Assembly (NCBI GenBank): GCA_034231615.1
Contig: CM067317.1
Coordinates: forward strand, 21,247,477 to 21,311,476
Length of the DNA: 64,000 nucleotides
Reading direction: 5' to 3'
Origin: Meghimatium bilineatum
Taxonomy: Eukaryota > Mollusca > Gastropoda > Stylommatophora > Philomycidae
Shown one piece after another: positions 23,065-35,600 of this stretch (position 1 is its first letter; every line of letters starts with the position of its first letter). Below the pieces are notes generated by a model. The model saw only the letters and a program-made list of their open reading frames with translations, had not been told where the DNA came from and did not search any database. A program made the translations under genes and the position numbers.

Positions 23065-23245
23065 GCCTTTCGGTCTGACACATCCGACTTCAGCATAGCT
23101 TTGTGTCACTGACCCTATATGGGATGAGACAGCCAACTACATCCCATAGCATCCTTAGTCGCCTTTTACGACATGTGTGGAAGGTAAACAGTGTTGCTAT
23201 TCTTTGCTCCCCTTTCGGACCCCCGGCAACACAAGGGCGATACAT
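22961..23245 (+). mobile_element. Full-length SINE I at the right end of the array
   Basis: It has the same head as the truncated junction copies but continues past 23064: CTTTCGGTCTGACACATCC, GACCCTATATGGGATGAGAC, CGCCTTTTACGACATGTGTG, GCTATTCTTTGCTCCCCTTT and GGCAACACAAGGGC. It proves where the duplication breakpoint lies inside the SINE. Confidence 0.9.
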
Positions 23246-23310
23246 TCTCTGATGTACCCTGCGATCAGCTGACTCACTTGTCCATTCACTTCTAGTAAAA
23301 ATTCCTTGGG

Positions 23311-23537
23311 ATTGGTCAATCTGAAATCTACCGAATCTGAAATATAGTGGTCCAACAGATGGAGATATGCTTATTCTTAAACTTATGGGTGTACTATTTC
23401 ACAGGGAACACATTCAATATACCAGCGCATTCTACATTCGCTTGCCTCTGGCTAAATATAGCACATTCGTTTCTGCTCTGGAACCGAAGGTAATAATTCA
23501 AGTTGGACTATCTCGTCTACCTTGGGAAGGGGCGGGG
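23311..23537 (+). promoter_or_regulatory. Candidate proximal promoter of the secreted-protein gene
   Basis: An inverted CCAAT box lies in GGGATTGGTCAATC (about 23309-23322), and a GC box GGGGCGGGG (23529-23537) ends 48 bases before the ATG. No TATA box is seen. The full-length SINE I ends about 340 bases upstream of the ATG. Confidence 0.4.
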
Positions 23538-23584
23538 AAATTAGACACCCGCAAACTCCAGGAATCCAACATATCTTAGACAAG

Positions 23585-23639
23585 ATGGCGAACTTTTGTG
23601 AAGCTGGTGCTTTGGTTATTTTAATATTATTTTCTATTG
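23585..23639 (+). CDS. Secreted protein exon 1 (signal peptide)
   Basis: It encodes MANFCEAGALVILILFSI plus the first base of a Gly codon; the donor GTGAGT is at 23640. The long hydrophobic run fits a signal peptide ending near the exon border. Confidence 0.8.
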
Positions 23640-26600
23640 GTGAGTACTGTGAGTTATTTAGACATATTAGAGCGATGTATTTATAATTGTGGCACATTTT
23701 AATTGTATGTAACACCAACAATTTTATTACCATGTGTACTACGATGAGTAGCATAAAATCAAAGTAAGTATGGAAATTGTTAACAATAGGATATAGTAAT
23801 TTACTACTTTTGGAAATTAGGATCATGCATGCGTGTAGTAGGCCACTATACTTTATACAGTTGCAATGTTATTATATATTTATATATTAAATATTACCAC
23901 TTATTGTAATAAACCTTTGAAATAAAAAGTTTATAACAAGTTACCTACGTTTCTTCATTAAAATAAAAGTTATAAATAATTAATCTTTTGTGATTATAAA
24001 ATAAATAACGTTTTCTGTATGCAGCATGTAACATGACCTAATTATGCAAGCACGTGCTGATGCTCTGTGCGCATTAGATACTGCGCATTGTTTTTGATTT
24101 AGAGGTCATACCAATCTAAATTTTTGTTCGTGGATAAAAATATAGTTTTATGACGTATCAACATTTGTCTTTATCGAATAATGAAATATTAAATAATGCA
24201 TGCGTCATTATTCCATTTTTCGAAAATTGCATGAAGGAGGATTGGCCTATATGTATTTCAATGTTCTTTGAAATTTAATTTAAGTTTATTGAAAATCGTT
24301 AAAAAAAATAATCGAATTCCCACAAATATCACACGTGGGCCATGAATAGAAGCATGAAAACGAATAAAGAAGGTATACAGAAGTGGACTGAACAATCGGG
24401 CATCCAGAAAAAATATATTTAAATAGGGTCGTTTCTACATTACAATAATATGTGTGATAAGTAAGGGGGATTAAAGTTTATACATTACACTTATATGTGT
24501 GTTAAGTAGGGGATTAAAGCCTCTTTGAGCTGGGATACGCATTTTTCACCATTACTCTGCAGTCTTATGGTTATGTAATTGGCTGTTGACATTTTAAAGT
24601 ATCTGGATATTATTGCCTGCTACTATAAAGTTAGAATTCTTATAGTTATAATTAGAGCTCACATAGTGGATGCGGTCAGTGATACACGCTGAGAAACATC
24701 TCTTTTCGTCCGCCTTATGGCCAATTCCTAGTACATGTGCTAAACGTTATTTTCCGATTGGGTGGGGGGGGGGGGTGTCTTGGCCTTGCTATGCGCAACA
24801 GGGATTCTGTTTGCGACTGTTAGATATATATTTTTCTTGTATGCTACTCGGGGTCTCATGGGCACTCTAGCTCACTAATAAAATAATATAAACGAGCATA
24901 TACCTACATGAGGGACATACCTGCAATAACAGCCAACAAACAATAATAGGCCCCTACATAGTACATAGATAGGACTGTGGATAATACGCACGCCTTGGGT
25001 CATCACGTGATTGTAGAGAAAGCCATAGGGCCTACTGTTTCATTGTGGTAGAAGTAGAATCGTTACATTTGGGGAGGGGGGGGGGTTGTCATTCTTTTTA
25101 CTAGCTTATGTGTTTTCCGTAGAGCTAAATCTAATGTTTTCCATAGAGTTCAATCTGATGTTCCGTTTCCCTTAATAAAGGGAGGAGGCTTTCAACCCCT
25201 ACCTGCATGCAGCTTTGCCACTCGTGCACATGAATTAAGTATAGGGGCCAACTTCAAGAAACTATATGAGTCAAAGCTGACATGTATGCTATTAACTTAA
25301 TGAAAGTAGAAATATCTATAAGATTCATGATCTCTACTCGGGAATAAAAAGGGCATTTAACATGATACAAAATTAACGGTCACGATCAGGGCCGTAGATA
25401 TATTTTCACTTCTTCTCGTTCACAGTTCGACATGTCTACACGGCAAATCCGGTTTTCTTAATACATGTTGCTGTATTTGAAAGCTGTGGATATCCGTCTC
25501 TGTGGGCCAGTGTTCTTCTCTTAACTGGTTTAGTGTATTGCAGTCTTGTAGGATATGTTCAGCGGCATGTGCTGTCTGCCCAGATGGACATCAGGGGAGA
25601 TATAACCAGTTTTAGTCTATTTAAGTGACTGTTTAGTCTGTTGTGTCCTTTTCTGAGGCGTAAGATAATAAACTTTCTCAGCTCTGTTGAGATAGTGATC
25701 TTTTGGATGGCCGACTTTCACATGTTTTCACTAAGGATGGGGTTTTATCTATATAAAAAAAGAGGACAACAGTTTGGTTTCGTATTTCCCACTTTTTGCC
25801 CCGAAATTTGATGGTCCTTTTGTGAAAAATCGTTAATTGCGCGATTTTACTTACCACCTCTTAGCTGAATTCCTAGTTTTTAAAGTCTTGTTCTGATTAG
25901 TTAAGGGAAGGGTTTGAACCCTCCACCAAACTCACTCCTTATCTATGGGACTGGTCACGAAATTTATCAACAAAAAACAATTACAAAAGATGACGATTTC
26001 CACCCCCCCCCCCTTTGCGACTAAGGTGCTGGAATGGAAATTAGGTACTTTCTCCTAAAAACGATCGTTTAAGAAATGGAACAACTTTCATTTGTAAAAA
26101 GAACACCTTCCTGAGCAGTCGTATCTATGGTCTTGTTTGTTGCCTATGCAGAAGGTGTAGTTTATTGGGTCTGATCTCTTATATAGGCCTATATTGATCT
26201 CTTCCGCCGGAACAAGTCTCGATTATTTAATAAGCACAGTAAGCGACTATCATAAATATCGCCAGGTTTTTCCCAATATTTTATCCTCATCCCCCACTCA
26301 CCGGTCAAGAATTAAAGGACCATCCACCAACTGTCAAAAACGACATTATTTATTTCACATTATAAAAGGAAAAAATGTGTCAAATTGAAACAATTATTTG
26401 GTGTTAAAAACATTAGGGCCTATTGGTGACGTCGATTTTTGGTAAACCCCCTCCCCAATGTCAACATTTTCAGACCCCCCCCCCGCCTCCATAACTGCTA
26501 ATTTATGGACAGCCCCTAAGAACTTGTTTGTTGTTTGAAGCATCAATTGGTATTAATCCAGTTGTGAACTGGAATGTATAGCATGCATTCACATTTTTCT

Positions 26601-29600
26601 TATGGTTGTTTCCAAATTTCATCGGATCTCTCTTGTTGTAGATCCATATTCTTACTGGATCTCTCTTGTTCTAGGACAATATTCCTACTGGATCTCTCTT
26701 GTTCTAGGACAATATTCCTACTGGGTCTCTCTTGTAGTAGGACAATGTTCCTTATAGATTTTTAGCAAGATGTACGAGTAGTTCAGATAATAGCGTTGTG
26801 TCGCTTTTTTCTTACATACGTGATCCAACACATCCAACTTCGGATAATATGCCTACATTAAATTACTGTGAATTAGCATAAAATGTCATTATTTAGGAGC
26901 TGGTATGTTGGAACTATAGGTGTCAATGCTTAAGCCCTTTACCTTATCTTCACGAGCTCATGAGTTTAATGCAAGCCCATGATCTGACAACTATGGAGGT
27001 TATTACTGGAAGCTACAGAGTTACCGTATGTGCTTCTTCTTCTTCGATTGTTATGAAACTCGTGCAGATCAGTAGGATATAATCAAGAGAACAGAAGGCC
27101 TAACACATTTGATTTCGGCATGACTTCGGGGTCACTTTGACCCTATATGGGATGGGACAACCAACTCCACCCCAAAACCTTCTTTGTCACCTCTTACGCC
27201 ATGCTTGACAAGTAATAGTGTTGCTATTAATTACTCCTCTTTCGGGGTGCAAAGGGAACACATTGCTCTCGGCGGACCCAGGGTAAACAGATAACCAAGA
27301 TATCAAATGTACCTCCTCCCGGTGCACCCTGGAAACAGAAATATAGCGGCTCGTGCTGATTCTGGCCAAGTCATTTGGGGATCGTGTCCGAGAATGTGGA
27401 GGTAGCAGATGGAAAGAGATTTGAATGCATAAGAGACATACAATATCTCTGACAGCACCAACACATGCAGCTTTGTCGACACAGTGACGCTAGTCAGTCC
27501 AGTCCGAATATTGGAGGGGCGGCCAATGAAAAAGGCACGTAAAGGTAGATGCATGGTGAGAGAAGAATAAATTTCATACTGAATACAATAAAAGGGCAGA
27601 ACAGCACCAGAGGGCAGCGCCAACTGCATAAAGAAAGTGACAACTTTCCACGGAAATTGGAACTACAAGCTATGTTAGCTCGAGACGAGCTTCTAGTTAC
27701 CTGTGATCCTTGTGGGTAGAGACCCAGACCCAATCATAGGTGCCCGGCAAAGCAAGAAGACCTTGCCTAACTCTAATGTCGAGCCTTCCTATACCGGAAA
27801 CGTGTTCGCGAAGAGAAAGGGTTCCATACCCAATGGGCTCATGCACAAAAGGGACAACGATTTTAGCCCTGGCCCAACTCTACTGTCAAGCTTTCCTATA
27901 ACGGAAATACACTTGCAGAGAGAAAGGGTTCATTACCCGATGGGCGCAGGCGCTATTGGGGCAAGGTCGATCAGCTTGAGAACGCATGGTGTGAGATTCG
28001 AACTTGGGCGAGGGGTTCACGATGTCGGTGAACGATACCTCGGCTAAGAAGGCGAAAGAGCCAGGGTCCAACTCTTCTGTTGAGTTCTTCCTCATACGGA
28101 ACCAGGCTCGCGGATGATAAACGATTCACTACCCAACGGGCACAGGCACAGTACCTCCAATTACACGAGGCAAGTTCATAGACGGTGGAACACCTCGTGC
28201 GAGATAGACGCGAACGAAAATCGTCTCGGCGAAGAGTCACCACACATCCGCGTGCCCGACGACAGATAGGCAGACTGTCACTGACTAGGGAAGCCTACTA
28301 CCCGAATTAAAGGCACGACGAAAGCGGATGTGCTGGACCTCGGACGTCCAGAGCACAGAGTGGCCAACCGAGGTGTCAATAACATAGTTTTACTGTTGAT
28401 CTTGCAGCACAACGTACTTTATGCTCCCCGACGGAAATCACACAATATATTCGTTGTAGTTATATGAGAGCGAACGCAGAAGAAGACTTCTTTCGAGCTC
28501 CAGAAACAGACGGGTTAGCTACATGTTATGAGTGGTACTCTCAGAAGCTGGCATGCCGAGATGTTGACACGGACGGAGTACATACGGGGAATACCAAAAA
28601 ATATTGAATCTTCAACACCATTTTAGTATTTCAAATGAAATTGTACCTCCTCTTATTCTTCTGCATGCAGAAGGTCTGAAGATCTCACAATTGACGTATC
28701 AGACTATCATTATGCAACAGTAAACTCTCAGTAGTTGATATGCCAATATTTTTGTGTACTCTTATGGAAGCCCCATAACATTTCATCTGTAGATTATATT
28801 TCTTTTTACTGCAAGCGGTAGTGCCTTGACTGTGGTCCTGTTGCCAACGTGTACAGGGTTCCCTGGTTATGAATAGGTGGCACACGAGGTGCAGTGAAAA
28901 ACAATTTCAGTGAATTGATGTGATACATTTCTGAGAGAGCCCTGTATGTTGCCAAAAATTTTGCCTGCATAATTAGAGATCACCCTTGGAGGGTGAGGAA
29001 TACATAGTTGGCTGCCCCATCCATATCTGGTGACCATGGCTCAGAACTGAGTTGTTATGGGCACTTTAAAGAGGAAAGGATGCTTGGTGTAAGCTGGCAA
29101 TCCCATCTCTGCATGTTACGATAAGGTAATAATGTCACAAAACTCATATAATTTGAGGAGACTTATTCTTATAACTTTGCACACCACTTCTTCTTCTTTG
29201 TTTGTTTTCAAACTCCTGCAGATGAGCAGGATATAGTCCTCAGAACGGAAAGCAGTGTGTCATGGTTTACAGCTTAGCTGTTACATCTGTATTTTTAGGC
29301 CTGACACATCCGACTTCAGCACGGATTCTGTGTCATTTTGAGATGGTACAGCCAACTCTATCACAAAACCTCCTTAATTGCCTCTTACAACATGCTTGGC
29401 ATGTGACAGTGTTGCTATTCTTCGTTCTCCTTTCAGGCTTTTGCAACACACGGACTATCACACTGCTGATAGTTGGAGTCTTCTGTGTACAAAAAATAAA
29501 GCTCTGGAAAAACTACTTTACTACACATAGGACGTAAGATATAATTTCTCATAATCCCTGGATTGAAACAACAATAACCCTCCTATTATTGATTTTGACC

Positions 29601-32600
29601 ACTTTCATGGTCAATCATTAACTTAATATCTGTCTCCTGTTTTTAAGACTCTTTTGGTCTTACTAGCTCTTCAGGCCAATCGCCACTACGAAACTATCAG
29701 TCTCTCCAGGTCAGAGCAGCCACTCTAAAATCACCTGATTTTTGCCAAAACCAAATAGGCTATCACCCTTGAACTGCTGGAGTTCCACATCACACTAACT
29801 TTCATCAACAATCAATGTCGAACTGAGTCTAGAAATGGCTGCCAGAACACACAGCGCTATCGAATGGTCATAAATTTGTAAACATTAATGTCTAATGTTT
29901 TATGGGATCCACTTCATTGGGGAACAAACTGGATCCACTTGCAATTTTAGAAGCTGAAAATCTGGCCTACATAGTGCCAATGAGTAATATAGACTAGAAT
30001 TTAAATGTCACTGTCATAAAAGTGGGGGGGGGGGGGGGGTGTTTGATTCAAGGAAAATAAAAGAATGCTATACTTGTATTACTATATAAAATATTTATAT
30101 GTATGTATATTGATAAAATAATGCTCTACTTGTATTACTATATAAAATATTTATATGTATGTATATTGTTTTATTTGTAGATGTCCATGATTGTTCAGCA
30201 AAATGTCCAGAAGACTACCGTTATAGAGTTGAAATGTGTGTCATGGAAGCACAAGTGGCACCCCAAGCTGGTGGGGGGTTACCACTCATTACCGACAGCA
30301 ACAAACTGGAGGAACTTTGTGTGTAAGTTTTAGTAGAAAAAGTTGTTCCTTAGCATATCATGATGTAGTATTCTGAGATATATTCTACGTCATGGCACAT
30401 CCATACTAGTCTGAGATATATTCTACGTCATGGCACATCCATACTAGTCTGAGATATATTCTATGTCATGGCACATCCATACTAGTCTGAGATATATTCT
30501 ACCTCATGGCACATCCATACTAGTCTGAGATATATTCTACCTCATGGCACATCCATACTAGTCTGAGATATATTCTACCTCATGGCACATCCATACTAGT
30601 CTGAGATATATTCTACCTCATGGCACATCCATACTAGTCTGAGATATATTCTACGTCATGGCACATCCATACTAGTCTGAGATATATTCTACCTCATGGC
30701 ACATCCATACTAGTCTGAGATATATTCTACCTCATAGCACATCCATACTAGTCTGAGATATATTCTAACTCACATCATTTCTTCTTCAGTGTTTATTCTC
30801 AGACTTCTGTTGTTCAACATAATGCAATCCATTGAATGGATTGCGCTGTCATGGTTTAGTTTAGTTGTGTTATCTGCACACATCCACTTTCAACATACCT
30901 TTAGACTCAAATTGACCTACTATGGGACAACCATCCCCACACCTCTTTAGTTATCTCTAGTAAATTTCATGGCAGGTTACAGTATTGCTACTCTTTACTG
31001 CTTTTTGAAGTCCAAACAATTCACAAGCAATCAGTAATATTATTCCTATGTCAATCTTGTTATTCCTACAGGAGAGGAATTCTTCAGAAATCTATAGACT
31101 GTCTTCGAGACATTTACGACAGATGTTCAAATAACATTACACAGAAACAGGAGTTGGATATGTTGTTCAGTGTTGAAGAGTGGAAACATGGACAAGCACT
31201 CTTGTGTGAAGATCTTAACCGTAAGTTAGGTAAAGGAAGTCATCACGACTTTCATATACCACAATCATTTGGTGTTTTTACTGACATGGAGCACTCTAAT
31301 ATACATCTTTTGCTTACAGTATGTGCTTTTCTTTGCCAATTTTGTTTGATGGTAATAATAAAATTGATGATTTTGTTGATGTTTACAGTATCACTTTGAA
31401 ATATAGAACATTTATTAGTTTGTATCACATTACCCACAGCTAATTAGTGGGTGGTGGGTATTGTCTACCAGCGAGCCACAGTGTGGTTACAAGGGTTGAA
31501 CTGCACACCGGACATACTTGGATAGCAGATGGTTCTGGTGGTGGAAGTCTAGAATACTCTAGCCCAGTAAGACAATTCATCAATGGGTAATACATCCAAA
31601 CAGAAAGCAATCCACGTTCAAAGAAGTTGGAGCATTACAGGTCCTTGTGGCGTGGAGTACCCTCTTAAACAGAGGAACACAGAAAGAAAAGTAATGTGTA
31701 TGCAGTTGCAGTCTTCTTCTTTTCCCTTTCAATTCCCTTTGAAACATAGAGTTGCAACTGTTGCTCTCCAACAATTTCTATGTTGTTCTGTCCTCTTCAT
31801 CTGAGCCCACAAGGTCCCAATTGATGTGTTCCTCAGTTTTCCAACTCACTTCTCTGTTATTAAGGGTGAAGCCAAAGTCTAATTATGTTGTCAGGTTTAT
31901 TTCTAAAGTGGGAAATGCTAAATGAGGTAGAACTGTAAAATACCTAACTATCAATAGTAAAAAATGAAAAACTAACAATAAAACATAGAATAAGGACAAT
32001 TTTCTATGTTGCAGTCCAACCGGGACCTTTTTCAAGCTACAAATAACAATAAAAAACACAAAACCATACAAATATTGACAACTAGAATGACTTTAACCTG
32101 TTTCTAAAAAAACAATTGAATACTAGAAAGCAAAATGGCAGAGGAAGTATATCTCGATTTTGTTTTACAAATAATTCAGTACTATCATCTGACCTGCACA
32201 TGTGCTTCATAGACTACTCAAAAGCATTAGACTGTGAACAATTCCAGAACTATGGGAGATAATGAACAAAATGGGTTGATGACTCATCTTATAGCAGAGT
32301 TTTACCAAGATAAAAAGCTGCAGTGAAGTTAGAGGGTGATCTCTCAGAGTGGTTTGAGACACAGAGAGGAGTAAGGCAGAGATGCACACTCTCCCCATAC
32401 CTGCTCAACATCTACGCTGAAAGTATAATGAGGAATGTGAGAGAAGACAAACAATACGGACTACCACATTTTAAACATCGGTGGTTTTGAAATCCCCAAC
32501 CTACGCTAAGCAGACAACACTGTGCTTCTTTCAAATGATATAAAGGGATTGGAATAACTAATCAAGGACACAAAGAAATACAGTGAATCACAAAATTTAT

Positions 32601-35600
32601 ATTTAAATGCACATAAAACAAAAAAATCTTGTCAACAGATATAACACAACAACCAAAAATCATAATAGATAATACAGAGATAGATCGTGTGGATAAATTC
32701 AAATACTTAGGAGCAATCATCAGCGTTGCAGAAGACAACATGGAACATATAAAAAAGAGACTGTCATGGCATATTGTAAAATAACATGATTGAAAAAGAT
32801 ATGGAAAAACAACAAAAATAGAAATGAAACTGCCAATGCTAAGAACTTTTATTTGTCCAGTTGTAACATACAGCTGTTAAACATGGAAGCTATGTAAAAC
32901 AGAGGCAAAGAGATGCCTTTGAGATGAAATGTTACAGAAAAATACTTAGAACCTCAAGGAAGGAAAAAAGAAGAAACTCAGATATTATAAATATATTGAA
33001 GGTGGCAGAGTGTTGGTTACTAAACAATAGCAAACAAAAATACACCTGTTTAGACATTTAAAGATACATGACTGTTTAGAAAGACAAATTATAGAGAGCA
33101 AAGAACCTGGCAAAAGGAGAAAGGGCAGACCAAGAAGATAGACTGACAACATAAAGATAACATAAATTTGTCGTTAGAAAATGCAAGCAGTGTGGCTCAA
33201 AAAACAGAGAGGTTCAGGGAGTTCATTGGGAAGACAACATTCTTTAGAGAAACATCACATGACACTAAATTTGTGTTTCTCAACTTTTTCAGTCAGTGGC
33301 TCACCTTTTAACAAAAATTTTCCTCCAATGCCACCTGATTCATAAAATAAAATAAGGGTCATATTCATTACTTTGACTATTTTTTTGTATGCTTTACCTA
33401 AATAAGTCTTCTTGTTTATAATGTAAACTTCAGTCTCAAGTATTTTCATTTAGTGATACACAGTTAATTTCTTCAGTATTTTCACATTGTGTATTGTCAC
33501 AGTGTAGTGTCAAATACAATGAAAACATGGTGTTGGTATACAGATTTTGCCACCTTTTGTTTTTCATTGAGACTGATATTTATAGATTGGAGTAAGTTGA
33601 TAATTGTTAAATTGTATCCGTAAAAAATCTAATTGCCACTGTGGGTCATGCTCCTCACGATGGGAAACATGGATCTAAATCTTATCAAAATCCTTCCTGT
33701 ACATGTTACGGCATCTGCTATGGCAAAGTGGCCTTTATTTCCACAGCCCAAAGAAAACCTCCCTGCACTCCTTCACGGGAAAACATGCAGTAACGAAAGT
33801 CTTTTATGCCTTACATTGTCAGGAGTGTCTAGGGTATTTAAATACTGAGGGCAAATTAATGTAGAAGAAATGATAATGAAGTGGGTTGATAATTGATGTC
33901 TAATACTGGCACCAATTTCATACATTTTTCAAATACATTGTGAACAAAATATGTCCAGTAAACAAACATACTACAAGATAAAACATTTTTATGTATTAAA
34001 GTATTTCAGAGATACACAGGTTCCCATAGCAACAGCAAATAGAATGAATTTTGATCTTCTGCATAATTTTACTTTATGGTTCTGCATAAGCTTATTGTGC
34101 TACTAGTTACAGTAAAAATATATTTGTACTTTTTGGTCACGTTCATTTGTTTTCAGAAATTTGTGTATTATTTTCTATAGGATGGGTAGTAGGCCTAATA
34201 GTTATTTCTTCTTTGGCCAGAAATTTGTTTCTTCATTTTCTATAGGATGGGTAGTAATAGTTATTTCTTCTTTGGCATGTATTCTTCTTGTTCACATGTT
34301 TAATTATGTCTATACAATAAGTCTGGTTTTCTTGATGAATGTTGCTCTATTTGAAAGTTATTTATCTCCCATACAGCTTTCTTTTAATGCTGTCAATGTG
34401 GGCCAGTGTTCAGTTCACAACTGGTTAAGTATAGGTCATGTTCCTGTCTGTCCACATGAGTACATAAGTGATGGAAAAAGTCTCAGTCTAAATAAGTGAC
34501 TCTTTAGTCTATTATGTCCTGTTATGGTACAGAACATTATCACCTGTAGTTGTCTTTTGGATGGTTTAAAATCCGTAGAAGATTGACTTCACTGTACTTG
34601 GTTTCCCATATGTACTCCGTCCCTCTCAACGGAGCGGCACACCGCCTGCCGAGAGTACCACTCATAGCACGTAACTCTGTAGCTTCAAGTGATAATCCAC
34701 AGGGATGGTTGACTTTTATAATAGCTTTGAGCAGGACCCTCTTTTCTTGATAAGTGATATCTTGGTATTTTTGTTCTGGTGTTGCTCTCTCTTTTACTAG
34801 TATATCTGCTTATAGCATGTATAATGAATTGCCAATAAAAGAAGAATGGAGTCACTGATGACACCAAGGCACACTGACAATGGAGTCATTGATGACATCA
34901 AGGCACATTGACAATGGAGTCATTGGTGACATCAAGGCACACTTTGACAATGTTATAGTTACTCTCTTGACAGAAAATGTAAAGATGGATACAGGGGATG
35001 AATAAAGGTTGGTTAGCTGCAGACAGCTGGACATGGACACAATGATTGATGAATAATTTACACTGCGATTTGATAAATGCGATATTAAATGTGACATGGG
35101 TAGGTTTTGTCACCTGCAGAACAAAGTGAGGAACATCTTTAACCAGTGTGTCATAGAAACCATCAGCTTGCATATAACTTGATAACTCATGGGAAGACTG
35201 AGCACATATGGTGTGCAATCTGCAATGAAATTGGTACATAACCAATAACTAACTAAGGAACGATTTAGTGAAACCATTTCTTATCTATGGTATGATGCTA
35301 TCTTATTGATAGCTCTTATATTTCCTATTATCTGAGTAATATATACATAGTTCTTAGAATGCCAGGCTCTTGAGATCAGACATACGTAACCAAGAAATTG
35401 TTTGTTTCAATTACAAATGCAATTGGTTGTTTTTGATGGACGTATGTGATGCATTCCAGAAAAATCTACTTTGTATAAGATATTATTCAATGAGTGGGTA
35501 AGTTATATATATAAATATAGATACATAGACATTTTATATTTGAGCCCAAAATACCCATAAAATTATGTAATTTTACCCAAAATTCAGTTGAGATTCTGTA

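Noticed and set aside
30373-30770. CRISPR-like array
   Set aside because: Units are contiguous with no spacers, in an animal intron; this is a minisatellite. The same applies to 41261-41570.
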